From an uncultured Myxococcales bacterium (GTDB taxonomy: Bacteria > Myxococcota_A > UBA9042 > CAIXZC01), in contig CAITUV010000069.1 of the NCBI GenBank assembly GCA_903895725.1, forward strand, positions 1 to 54,518: a stretch of DNA of 54,518 nucleotides, written 5' to 3'. Below are positions 26,025-38,700 of the stretch, piece after piece. The position numbers and the translations under genes are program-made. Position 1 is the stretch's first letter; every line of letters starts with the position of its first letter. The notes beneath the pieces are model-generated. The model was not told the DNA's origin, did not search any database, and saw only the letters and a program-made list of their open reading frames with translations.

Positions 26025-28160
26025 ATGGCTTCTCGCATCATGCTCCTGCTGGTCGCCTTGTCCCTGGTGTCGTGTGAAACCACTCGGCCGCAGGTTGCGG
26101 CATTTCCGGTCACTCGAGTCACGATGTATGACTCGGGCGTGGCTCAGTTCGAGCGGGTTGCGGAGGTGCAGGGAGGCACGGCCCTGGCCATCCCCGTGAA
26201 CCTGGCCCACCTGGATGACCTGCTTGCGACCCTGGTCCTGGGGACCGAAGGAGGGGTGAAGGTCCGGGGGGTTCGGTATCCGACAGCTCTCAACCTCGGG
26301 CAGGCCCGGGCCGCCAGCAGCTTTGCGGCGGCACTGGCGCAGAAGAAAGAAGAGGAGGGAGGGCTCAACGCCCTCGAGTCCTACCTGGATGCGCTGACCG
26401 GGACGCTGGTGCGCGTCGAGGGTCGGGGCGGCCGAGTGGTGGTCGGGACGATCATGGACTGCGTGCCTCGAGGCGGCACGGCGCCGACCGACGCCTCTGT
26501 GGAGGACGGGAGCGGGGGAAGCAAGACGAGCGGGGCCGGCAGCAGTCTCCTGGTGGCAGCAGAGAACGGCACGCTGGAATGGCTGGACCTGGCCGACATC
26601 GAGCGGCTGGTCCCGGTGTCGCGGCGTGAGGGGGATGGCATTGCCGGGTTTGCGCGCCAGCTGGGGAAGGCCAACGGCTGGGAGGAAAGCCAGGTGACGG
26701 TGGAGCTTGGCCGAGGGGCCTCGGGCAGGTTGGCTGCCGGCTACGTGCGTCAGGCGCCGGTCTGGAGGACATCCTACAAGGTGATCGTGGAAGATGGCAG
26801 GATCACGCTCGAGACGTGGGCCGTCGTGCACAACGACACGGACGAGGCCTGGGACTCGGTGCAGCTCACGCTGGTGTCAGGTCTTCCGGACTCGTACGTG
26901 ATGTCCATGGCCACCCCTCGGTATGCGGAGCGTTCGAGCCTGGATACTCAAAACGGGCTCAACATGATGCCCCAGCTCGGGGCGCAGACGCCCGACATGC
27001 TGCTGTACTCGGAAATCGTGTCGATCTCCTACGCTTACGGCGGGACGGTGGGCTACGGTGGGGCCGGCATGGGTGCAGGCGAGGGCCGCTCGGCGTCGAT
27101 CCGGATGAGCTCGGCCACGGTTGCGGCGGACAGGCTGCAGGGAGAGCGGGACAGCTCGCTGCTGCAGGTCGGGGAATCGGCGTTCGAGGAACGGGCGGAG
27201 CCTCGGGTGGAGGAGGAGATATCCACCTACACGGCACTCGAGAAGGTCTCGATCCCTGGGAGGTCATCGGGGATGGTCCCTCTGCTGCGGCGCACGGTAC
27301 CGGCGCGGGCCTTCACCATGGCCGACGGGTGGTCCGAGCCGCTGCAGTGCGTACGGCTCGAGAATGACACAGGACTGGTCCTGCAGGCCGGAGTGGCTTC
27401 GTTCTACGTGAATGGCCGATTCCGCGGACAGGCGGAGGTGGCGAGGCTGGAGCCGGGCGACCTCAGCGTGGTCTGCTTCGGGAAGGACCCGGACATCCAG
27501 GCGAGCCGGCGTGCCGACGTGCAGACCCGGCCGAAGGCCGCGGAGTGGCGTAACGGTCGGCTCTGGGTGCATGCCCTGCAGACCACGACGACGGACTTCA
27601 GCGTGATGAACCGTGCGGGAGCGGTTCGCTCGACTGCGCTGCCGATCACACACCGGGCGAACGGGCGTATCGTCTCGCCGCAGGGTCACGAAGAGGGGGA
27701 CGGGTACAGGCTGCTGTTCCTCGAAGTGCCGGGCCGGCAGGACGTCCAGCAGCGGGTGGTCGTCGAGGAGGGAGTGATGAACGAGGTGGCGGTGGATACC
27801 CTCGGGCTCAAGCGACTGACCGAGGCCGAAGAGGTACCGGAGGAGCAGAAGCAGGTGCTTCGCCCCTCGCTGCTCCTGCTCCAGGAAAGGGACCGGGTGC
27901 TCGAGAAGTCGGCCGCAGCGGCCCGCGAGTCGGGCAAACGGCAGGCCGCCATTGACAGGCGCAAGGAAGCGCTGGCCTCCCTGCCCCAGGGGGCCGGAAC
28001 GACTCGCCCCGCGGAGCAGATGCTGTCCGAAGTGGCCGCGGCGCAAAAGGAGATCGAACGGCTCGACGCGGAGCGGGAGAAGCTCGACCTGACCGCCGAG
28101 GAGCTGCTGGTGAAGGCCCGTGAGAACCTGGAGTCCCTGCCCATCCCGACGGTGAAGTGA
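26025..28160 (+). CDS. Lipoprotein with DUF4139-like domain and C-terminal coiled coil
   Basis: 711 residues from the ATG at 26025, preceded by GAGGAGGTG. Signal MASRIMLLLVALSLVSC with lipobox LVSC (Cys17). Residues about 20-300 open with VTRVTMYDSGVAQFERVAEVQGG. The middle has 'APVWRTSYKVIVEDGRITLETWAVVHNDTDEAWDSVQLTLVSG', the hallmark I associate with DUF4139/mucoidy-inhibitor-A-type proteins. A Gly/Tyr-rich segment (GGTVGYGGAGMGAGEGR) sits near 350. The last 110 residues are charged coiled coil (KEIERLDAEREKLDLTAEELLVKA). Function is unknown; it is an envelope protein by its signal. It is probably co-transcribed with the preceding lipoprotein. Confidence 0.8.
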   Translation: MASRIMLLLVALSLVSCETTRPQVAAFPVTRVTMYDSGVAQFERVAEVQGGTALAIPVNLAHLDDLLATLVLGTEGGVKVRGVRYPTALNLGQARAASSFAAALAQKKEEEGGLNALESYLDALTGTLVRVEGRGGRVVVGTIMDCVPRGGTAPTDASVEDGSGGSKTSGAGSSLLVAAENGTLEWLDLADIERLVPVSRREGDGIAGFARQLGKANGWEESQVTVELGRGASGRLAAGYVRQAPVWRTSYKVIVEDGRITLETWAVVHNDTDEAWDSVQLTLVSGLPDSYVMSMATPRYAERSSLDTQNGLNMMPQLGAQTPDMLLYSEIVSISYAYGGTVGYGGAGMGAGEGRSASIRMSSATVAADRLQGERDSSLLQVGESAFEERAEPRVEEEISTYTALEKVSIPGRSSGMVPLLRRTVPARAFTMADGWSEPLQCVRLENDTGLVLQAGVASFYVNGRFRGQAEVARLEPGDLSVVCFGKDPDIQASRRADVQTRPKAAEWRNGRLWVHALQTTTTDFSVMNRAGAVRSTALPITHRANGRIVSPQGHEEGDGYRLLFLEVPGRQDVQQRVVVEEGVMNEVAVDTLGLKRLTEAEEVPEEQKQVLRPSLLLLQERDRVLEKSAAAARESGKRQAAIDRRKEALASLPQGAGTTRPAEQMLSEVAAAQKEIERLDAEREKLDLTAEELLVKARENLESLPIPTVK

Positions 28161-28197
28161 GAGGCGTCCGGTCCGCGGTTGCCGGCGAAGCGCTTCG

Positions 28198-28226
28198 TTG
28201 ACAGAGCCGCAAGGGCGGCGTTAGAT
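28198..28226 (+). promoter_or_regulatory. Sigma70-type promoter of the transglutaminase-like gene
   Basis: TTGACA (28198-28203), 17 bases, TTAGAT (28221-28226). Predicted start near 28233, about 24 nt before the ATG at 28257. Confidence 0.6.
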
Positions 28227-28256
28227 TCCCCACGAACGTTGCTCAGGGGGAGGACG

Positions 28257-28898
28257 ATGGGTCGTAACAGGTACGTGTGGACGAGGGAGGAAGATGCGGT
28301 CTTGCGTGATCTGACCACGCCGAGGAAGATCCAGGATTTCCTGGACAGCGTGGAGTACAGTGCGGATCCGATCTACCGCTGCCCGCGTTCGGTGATTCGA
28401 GACAGGAAGGCGCACTGCACCGACGGGGCGTTGTTTGCGGCCTCGGCGCTGGCCCGGCTGGGTGAGCCACCGCTCATCATCGAGCTGACCGCTGTGCGGG
28501 ACGACGACCATCTTCTGGCCATCTACCGGAAGCACGGCCACTATGGAGCGGTAGCCAAATCGAACTATATGAGCCTCCGCTTCCGGGAGCCGGTGTATCG
28601 GTCGTTGCGGGAGCTGGCGATGTCGTACTTCCCGTTCTACTACAACCTGGACTGGGAGCTGTCGGTCCGCGGGTATTCGGGGCTGCTGGAGCTGGAGAAG
28701 CTCGGCGAGCTGCCGTGGCGCTTCGAGGATGCGGCAGTGGATCAGGTCATCGATGCGCTCATCGCCGTCCGCCACTTCAAGGTCCTTACACCGGCCATGG
28801 AAGCCGGGCTGTCTCTCGTGGACAAGCGGACCTACGATGCCTGCATGGCAGGTGCCAACGTGGCCGGACTCTATGTTCCGGGGGGTGAGAAGGGCTGA
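28257..28898 (+). CDS. Small cytoplasmic transglutaminase-like cysteine protein
   Basis: 213 residues from the ATG at 28257, preceded by GGGGGAGGA; 26 extra upstream codons in frame overlap the promoter and are rejected. There is no signal peptide. The core RDRKAHCTDGALFAASALARLGEPPLIIEL ... DDDHLLAIYRKHGHYGAVAKSNY has the Cys-helix / Asp-His-strand order of the transglutaminase-like fold, with candidate catalytic Cys in AHCTDGA and His in DDDHLLA. The rest (FFPFYYNLDWELSVRGYSGLLELE-like) is specific to this group. Whether it is an active protease or amidase is not known. It converges with the yhbY gene ten bases downstream. Confidence 0.75.
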   Translation: MGRNRYVWTREEDAVLRDLTTPRKIQDFLDSVEYSADPIYRCPRSVIRDRKAHCTDGALFAASALARLGEPPLIIELTAVRDDDHLLAIYRKHGHYGAVAKSNYMSLRFREPVYRSLRELAMSYFPFYYNLDWELSVRGYSGLLELEKLGELPWRFEDAAVDQVIDALIAVRHFKVLTPAMEAGLSLVDKRTYDACMAGANVAGLYVPGGEKG

Positions 28899-28907
28899 GC
28901 CGAGCGC

Positions 28908-29195
28908 TCACTTCCCGGGGTCTTCCTCGGGCTCCCGCCAGAGCAGGACGGTCTTTCCGAGCACCTGGGCAACTGCGGCACCGGTTTCCCGAGCGAGTTG
29001 CTCGGCCATCTCACGGCGCTCCGCCCCCTCGGCGTCGAGCAGCCGGACCTTGACGAGGCCGGAGGTGGAGAGCGCCTCGTCGAGAGCGGCGAGCTGGGTC
29101 TTGCCGATACCTCCCTTTCCGATGAACACGGCAGGGTTCAGATGATGGCCGGCGGCGCGAAGCTCCCGGGCTCGCTTTCCTTTGATTTCGTTCAT
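28908..29195 (-). CDS. yhbY: YhbY-family (CRM domain) ribosome-associated RNA-binding protein
   Basis: 95 residues from the ATG at 29195, behind AGGTG; a start 20 codons earlier would add an unrelated Pro-rich peptide. The fold is the single CRM domain: KGKRARELRAAGHHLNPAVFIGKGGIGKTQLAALDEALSTSGLVKVRLL, with the GxxG RNA-binding loop in GKGGIG. Relatives bind pre-50S ribosomal particles. The family length is about 95-100 residues. The response regulator ends 29 bases before it on the same strand, so it may be transcribed with the two-component genes. Confidence 0.9.
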   Translation of the reverse strand: MNEIKGKRARELRAAGHHLNPAVFIGKGGIGKTQLAALDEALSTSGLVKVRLLDAEGAERREMAEQLARETGAAVAQVLGKTVLLWREPEEDPGK

Positions 29196-29224
29196 GGAAG
29201 AATTCACCTCGATGGGGTCGTGGC

Positions 29225-29671
29225 TCAGCGGCGGGGGAGTCGGACGATGTTGCACCAGAACTCCTCGATGCTGTGCATGGTTCGGAAGAACTGGTCGAGG
29301 TCAGCTGCCTTGACCACATAGGCATTGGCGTTGAGCTCGTAGCAGCGCCGGATGTCCGGATCGGCCTGGGACGTGGTCAGGACGACGACCGGGATGGAGC
29401 GAAGCGAGACGTCCGTCTTCAGCTCGGCCAGCACTTCCCGCCCGTCCTTTCGGGGAAGGTTGAGATCGAGCAGGATGAGGTCCGGCCGGACCGCGGACTC
29501 ATAGGGGCAGTTGCGGCGGAGCATGGCCAGCGCCTCGACTCCATCGACGGCCACGTGCAGTTGCGCCGGGACCTTCCATTCTCCAATGGCTTCCCGGGTG
29601 AGCATCACGTCGGCAGGGTTATCCTCGACCAGCAGGACTTCGATGGTTCGAGTCAGTTGCACGGGGCTCAT
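29225..29671 (-). CDS. Single-domain response regulator (Rcp1-like)
   Basis: 148 residues, one receiver domain and no output domain. The acidic pocket is in EVLLVEDNPADV, the phosphoacceptor is Asp69 in LILLDLNLPRKDG, followed by VVVLTTS (Thr99/100) and Lys121. The 'DLNLPRKDGREVLAELK' form and the long alpha-4 region are typical of Rcp1-like regulators that pair with bacteriophytochrome-type kinases. Its ATG overlaps the kinase stop by four bases (ATGA, 29668-29671), so the pair is translationally coupled and the kinase is almost certainly its phosphodonor. Confidence 0.94.
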   Translation of the reverse strand: MSPVQLTRTIEVLLVEDNPADVMLTREAIGEWKVPAQLHVAVDGVEALAMLRRNCPYESAVRPDLILLDLNLPRKDGREVLAELKTDVSLRSIPVVVLTTSQADPDIRRCYELNANAYVVKAADLDQFFRTMHSIEEFWCNIVRLPRR

Positions 29672-31638
29672 TCGCTATTCTCCTCCGGCCCGAGATTGTG
29701 GGCCGGGAGCGTGAACCGGAACACGGAGCCCTGTCCCGGGACCGATTCGGCCCAGATCCGCCCGCCGTGGCATTCCACGATGCGCTTGCAGAGCGGGAGG
29801 CCGATTCCGGTACCCGGGTAGCGCTCCCGGGGATGAAGACGCTGGAAGATGACGAAAATCCGCTCCAGGAACTCCTTCTCGATGCCGATGCCGTTGTCCT
29901 GGATGGAGAAGACATGCTCGTTTCCCTGCCTGCGGGCCGAAATGGCGATCTCCGGCTTTCGCTCGCTGCGGAACTTGAGCGCATTGGCGATCAGGTTGAG
30001 GAAAAGCTGTCGGATCTGGACCGGGTCGCCGGCAATCATCGGGAGCTTTCGCACGGTCACATGCGCTCCGGAGCCGGTGATTGCATCCTGAACGGATTCC
30101 AGCACCTGCCGGACGATCAGAGCGCAGTCGATGGGCACGTAGGAACGGCGGGCGAGGTCCACACGGCCAAACTCGAGAAGATCGTCCACGAGGGCCTTCA
30201 TCCGCACCGTGCTCTGCACGATGTGCTTCATGTACTCGCGCCCCGTCTCATCCAGGGCCGATGTGCATCGCCGGGAGAGAAGCTGGACAAAGCTCGTGAT
30301 CGTCCGCAGAGGCTCCTGGAGGTCATGCGATGCCGCATACGCGAACTGCTCCAGTGCCGCATTGGAGCGACCGAGCTCTCGGACCTTGTTGCCCAGCTCC
30401 AGGTCGGTCCTGCGTCTCTCCGTGATGTCCCGGAAGAACATGAAGAAGCGGCCCTTGGGGCGCCTGATATGGGTCATGCTCACTTCCAGCCAGCGTGAAC
30501 TGCCGTCCCGGTTTCGCTGGAGCGACTCGAACCGCTGGTACCCCTGGTCGGTGGTCCGGCCGAAATCGGCCCTGTGACAGCCTTCGGGGGGGTCCATCTC
30601 GACCTGCGCAAGAGTCATGGAGAGGAGCTCGTCCCGCGAGTAGCCCAGCAAGCCGCAGTACGCCTCGTTGACGTCGAGGAACCGGCCCTGGGAATCGACG
30701 ATGGCAAACCCGTCCATGGCCGTCCTCAGGATGGTGCGGAACTCCTCCTCCTGCTGAATCCTGTCCCGCATGTCGCGGGCGAACGCAATCACATAGTCGT
30801 GCGGCGTGCCCCGGACGTAGCGGGAGCTGACCTCCACGGGGACGGTCGAACCGTCCTTATGCCGGAGGAAGGTCTCCCGGAGGCGCCGCCCATCGGCCTT
30901 CAGGTTCTCCACCGCCCTGGAGCTGGTCGATTCGCCGGAGAAGGCCCCGACCACCTTCAGCGCCGGCTGCTCCAGCAGCTCTTGACGGGTAAGACCGGTC
31001 AAGGCGCAGGTGCGCAGATTCACGTCCAGAATGCGGCCGGTCGCTGGCTCTGCGATGATGAGGGCATCGTTGGACTGGTCCACGAGAGTCCGGAAGAGCT
31101 GGAGATCCCGGTCGGTCTTCTCGCGCTGAGCGGCCTCGTTGCGCAGGGCCTCGACGGCCTTTTCGAGCCGCATGGTTCTCGATGCGACCTCCAGCTCGAG
31201 GCGCTCCCGGATCTTCTGCCTCTCCCCATCCGCGGTCCGACCGGCCGTCGTATCCTCGACGAACGCGGCCACCCGGCCCGGCTCCACAGAGCAACAGTGG
31301 AACCGGAGCCAGCGCTGGAGGTTCCTGGAGAAGAACTCCCTCTCGTGAGTTGCCTGGTCGGCCGCCACCTTGGGGAACAGCGCAAGCCATTCGGGAAGGA
31401 GAGTGTCTTCGTATGCTGCAAACAACTCGCTGTACCGCCTCCCCACCACCTGGTCCCGGGTGCGTCCCAGCATCTGCGCAAACGGCTCGTTCACATCGAT
31501 GTATCCAAGGTCGATGGGCTTGCCCTTGTCGTCCAGGATGAGCTGGAAGTAACAGTAGGCCATGGGCATGGCCATGAGCAGGCTCCTGCAGAGATCCTGC
31601 CCTGTCTGCGTCTCCCCAGCCGTTTTCCTGCCGGTCAC
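29668..31638 (-). CDS. Multi-PAS sensor histidine kinase
   Basis: 656 residues from a GTG at 31638, which has GGAG six bases upstream. A TTG start at 31716 is in frame but coincides with the predicted -10 box. Order: PAS-like domain (about 15-130), coiled coil (135-180), PAS (185-305), PAS (310-425), HisKA with phospho-His438 in AYAASHDLQEPLRTI, then HATPase with NLIANALKF, DNGIGIE and GTGIGLPLCK. There is no membrane helix, so it senses something in the cytoplasm. The DLQEPLR H-box is the bacteriophytochrome-like class, but there is no GAF/PHY domain or chromophore Cys. It is divergent from the pyruvate:ferredoxin oxidoreductase gene, so a redox or oxygen signal is plausible; that is inference. 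Confidence 0.9.
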   Translation of the reverse strand: MTGRKTAGETQTGQDLCRSLLMAMPMAYCYFQLILDDKGKPIDLGYIDVNEPFAQMLGRTRDQVVGRRYSELFAAYEDTLLPEWLALFPKVAADQATHEREFFSRNLQRWLRFHCCSVEPGRVAAFVEDTTAGRTADGERQKIRERLELEVASRTMRLEKAVEALRNEAAQREKTDRDLQLFRTLVDQSNDALIIAEPATGRILDVNLRTCALTGLTRQELLEQPALKVVGAFSGESTSSRAVENLKADGRRLRETFLRHKDGSTVPVEVSSRYVRGTPHDYVIAFARDMRDRIQQEEEFRTILRTAMDGFAIVDSQGRFLDVNEAYCGLLGYSRDELLSMTLAQVEMDPPEGCHRADFGRTTDQGYQRFESLQRNRDGSSRWLEVSMTHIRRPKGRFFMFFRDITERRRTDLELGNKVRELGRSNAALEQFAYAASHDLQEPLRTITSFVQLLSRRCTSALDETGREYMKHIVQSTVRMKALVDDLLEFGRVDLARRSYVPIDCALIVRQVLESVQDAITGSGAHVTVRKLPMIAGDPVQIRQLFLNLIANALKFRSERKPEIAISARRQGNEHVFSIQDNGIGIEKEFLERIFVIFQRLHPRERYPGTGIGLPLCKRIVECHGGRIWAESVPGQGSVFRFTLPAHNLGPEENSE

Positions 31639-31715
31639 ATTCTTCTCCACACACAGGCCCGAAACGTTGCGCTTCGCCGCCGACTCGACGGAGTGAGAGA
31701 CTTGAGCCTGATACA

Positions 31716-31756
31716 AAAATACAGCAGGGTCCGGTGGCGAATCAAGAAGATCTTGA
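31716..31756 (-). promoter_or_regulatory. Kinase promoter with overlapping palindrome
   Basis: On the minus strand TTGATT (31745-31740), 18 bases, TATTTT (31721-31716), start near 31709. The -35 overlaps a perfect palindrome TCAAGA-aga-TCTTGA (31742-31756), an arrangement that would let a dimeric regulator block the kinase promoter. The palindrome also lies upstream of nifJ on the other strand. Confidence 0.45.
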
Positions 31757-31807
31757 TGTCTGAGGTCCGAGCCTGACGGGAAGGGGGAAGACCCAGCCCG
31801 AATCTCC

Positions 31808-31836
31808 TTGACTTCGGGCCGCGTTGGGAGTTAGGT
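31808..31836 (+). promoter_or_regulatory. Candidate promoter of the pyruvate:ferredoxin oxidoreductase gene
   Basis: TTGACT (31808-31813), 17 bases, TTAGGT (31831-31836); the -10 is weak. Predicted start near 31843. A hairpin CCCGGC-TGTA-GCCGGG (31855-31870) would lie in the leader, about 47 bases before the ATG. Confidence 0.4.
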
Positions 31837-31916
31837 CTAGCCGGTTTTCGGTTTCCCGGCTGTAGCCGGGGAGATGAGGGTGGACTGGCTGGCTCAGTAG
31901 GAGGCGAGGAGGAGTC

Positions 31917-35490
<3,574 letters not shown>

Positions 35491-35495
<5 letters not shown>

Positions 35496-35598
35496 ACAGG
35501 ATCTTCTGAGGCGGCAATCATCAGCGGCCTTCCATCGTTCGCCGCCTGAACCGCATCTGGGGAGGTGGCGATCACTACCGGCCTGCCATGCTGGCGGC
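35491..35598. repeat. Imperfect 54-bp tandem duplication over the nifJ stop codon
   Basis: Two copies, 35491-35544 and 35545-35598, both begin CCTGAAC and share ATCT, GAGG, GGC, ATCA, GGCC and CCAT at matching offsets. Copy 1 contains the nifJ stop codon. The remaining gap to 35733 holds only the promoter of the next gene. Confidence 0.45.
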
Positions 35599-35677
35599 AC
35601 ACAGCCCCGACCACGCGGGTGGGGCCCCCTCGCCAGCGAAAGTCGCTGCCGGATCGTTTCAACGGCCCCGGATCGTG

Positions 35678-35683
35678 TATACT
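35678..35683 (+). promoter_or_regulatory. Candidate -10 box for the Cys-repeat lipoprotein gene
   Basis: TATACT at 35678-35683. The best -35 (GTTTCA, 35656-35661) is poor. Predicted start near 35690, about 44 nt before the ATG at 35734. Confidence 0.35.
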
Positions 35684-35733
35684 GACGGTCCCCGGGGCAT
35701 TCGGGGAATCGGACGGAAGCTCGGGAGGTCGCC

Positions 35734-38700
35734 ATGCGGTGGTATTGTTGGCTTGCAGTCTGGGCGGTTGCGATGGGCCTGGGATGTTCCGGCGGAGGGA
35801 CGACGGTAGAAGTCGACATTCCGACGGGCGGAGCCGATGAGCGCTCCGACTTTGAGGCCCCCGATCTCCTTGCGGACACTGGCGCTGAGGCCGTGCCGAC
35901 CGACCAGGTAACGGCCGAAACGGATTCGCTCACGCCCGACCTGGCGTCCGACGGTCAGGCCGGGTGCAACCCGGGCGAAGGGTGCTTTGGCGACAAGTGC
36001 CAGGCGAACGAGCAGTGCGACTCGGGGTGGTGTGTGGACCATCTCGGAGAAGGGATCTGCACGATGCCCTGCCAGGAGGAATGCCCTGCCGGGTGGGAGT
36101 GCAAGCAGGTGACGGGCATGGGCCCGGACGTGGTTTTTCTATGCGTCTCCAAGCATGCGAACCTGTGTCGCCCGTGCGGCTCGGGCTCGGACTGCAAGAG
36201 CGTCTCCGGAATCGAGGACGTCTGCGTGGATTACGGAGAGGCCGGGAGCTTCTGCGGAGGCGTGTGCGAGAAGGATGACGATTGCCCCTGGGGGTTCTCG
36301 TGCCTGGACGGCAAGACCGTCGAAGGGGTCGAGACCCGACAGTGCGTGGCCGATTCCGGGGTCTGTCCGTGCACAGCCAAGTCCGTCGCGCTCGGGCTGT
36401 CGACCCCCTGTGAGATCGTGAACGAGGCAGGAGTCTGCTCCGGCAAGCGGCTGTGCACGGCGGAAGGGCTGACCGGATGCGATGCCGCGGTACCCGCTGA
36501 GGAGACGTGCAACGGACTGGACGACGACTGCGATGGAGACGTAGACGAGCCGGACGAGGTGGATGGCAACCTGGTCAACCTGTGCGACGACGGGAACGAG
36601 TGCACCAAGGACATGTGCAAGGGGGCGGATGGGTGCTCCTACGAGATCCTGACGGAGGGGGAGTGCAAGGACGGTGACACCTGCACCGTGGGAGACCATT
36701 GCGAGGAAGGCACGTGCGTGGGCAATCCGGTCCTGTGCGACGACTCGAACCCGTGCACCGACGACAGCTGTGACGGTCTGGGAGGGTGCGAGTTCGAGGC
36801 GAACACGGCTGTGTGCGACGATGGGGATCCGTGCACCGTGGCGGACACGTGCAAGGACAAGACGTGCGGAGGAGTCCCGGTCTCGTGCGACTGCCAGGAC
36901 GACGAGGACTGCGCTGCCCTGGAGGACGGCGACCTCTGCAACGGGACGCTGTACTGCGAGAAGGGCAAGTTCCCGTACCTGTGCATGGTGATGGCGGGAA
37001 GCGTGGTGGAATGCGCTCCCCCCACTGCGGGCCCGGATGCGCTCTGCAAGCAGGCGGCGTGCGATCCGGCAAGCGGCAAGTGTGGATTCGAGCCTGCTCA
37101 CGAGGGGTTTGCGTGCGACGACTCCGATGCCTGCACGCTCGGAGAGGCCTGCGAGGCCGGGAAGTGTCAGGGCGGAGTCGGCCCGAACTGCAGCGACGAC
37201 AACCCGTGCACCGACGACCTCTGCGTGCCGGGGGAAGGGTGCCTGAACATCCCCAATGCCTCTACATGCAACGACGGCAACGCGTGCACCGTGCAGGATG
37301 TCTGCTCCGGGGGCAAGTGCGTGGGAGGACAGGTAGTCAGCTGCGACGATGGCAGCGTGTGCAGCGGACAGGAAACCTGCGATCCGGCCAAGGGGTGCGT
37401 CACCGGGCAAGCCCTGGTCTGCGGCGATACCTCTGTCTGCAACGGACAGGAGAGCTGCGACCCGAAGCTCGGCTGCCAGGCGGGTACGGCCCTGGTCTGC
37501 GACGATTCCAACGCGTGTACCCAGGATTCCTGCGATCCGGTCAAGGGGTGCGTGTTCGCCCCCAAGGACGGGGCCTGCGACGACGGCAATGCCTGCACGA
37601 CGGGCGACCTGTGCAAGGGGGGCAAGTGCCTGCCCGGGCTTGCCAAGGATTGCGAGGACGGAAACGTGTGCACGGACAACCCGTGCGACCCGGCACTGGG
37701 CTGCATCACGAAGATGAACGAGGCCCCCTGCGACGACGGGAGCCTCTGCACGACGGGAGACCACTGCCACCTGGGCGGCTGCATTTCTTCCGGAAAGCTC
37801 GAATGCAACGACGGGAACTCATGCACCGATGATGCGTGCGACGCCAAGGTCGGCTGCCAGTTCAAGGCCAACGCCGCAGCCTGCGACGACGGCTCGGTGT
37901 GCACGGTCGGCGACTTGTGCGCAAACGGCTGGTGCAAGCCCGGCAAGCCCACGTCGTGCGACGACTCGAACCCGTGCACGGACGACCTGTGCGATCCGGT
38001 GGGCGGCTGCAAGCACCAGAACAACCAGGCCACGTGCAGCGACTCGGATGCGTGCACCCTGGGCGACGTGTGCCAGGCGGGGGCGTGCGTGCCGGGACCG
38101 GCCGCGGTCTGTGACGACAAGAACCCCTGCACCAAGGACTCCTGTCACAAGCTGCTCGGCTGCGTGCACGACGCGCTCGGCGGGACATGCGACGACGGCA
38201 ATTCCTGCACCGACGGCGATGCATGCGTCGATGCACAGTGCGTTCCCGGGCCGGCACTCAAGTGCAACGACGGCAACGGCTGCACGGATGACTCGTGCGA
38301 CCCGAAGTCGGGCTGCGTGTTCCAGCCCAACCTGGCCGGTTGCGACGACGGCAACGCGTGCACGACCGGTGAAAAGTGCAGCGGCGGGATGTGCCAGGGC
38401 GGAGTGCCGGTTTCCTGTGACGACTCGAACTCCTGCACGACGGATTCGTGCTCGCCTCAGAGCGGCTGTGCGCATGCCCCCATGGCGGACGGTGAGGTCT
38501 GCGCCCCCAACAAGGTCTGCTTCGGAGGTGCCTGCACCGCGTGCGGCGATCTGCACGGCCAGCAGACGTTCCAGTACACGGGCTCGAGCCAGACGTTCAC
38601 GGTTCCGCAGTGCATCTACTCGCTGAGCATCGACCTCAATGGTGCCGAGGGCGGCAACGGGTCGAACGGGGCAGCGGGCAAGGGTGGCAGGCTCCAGGCC

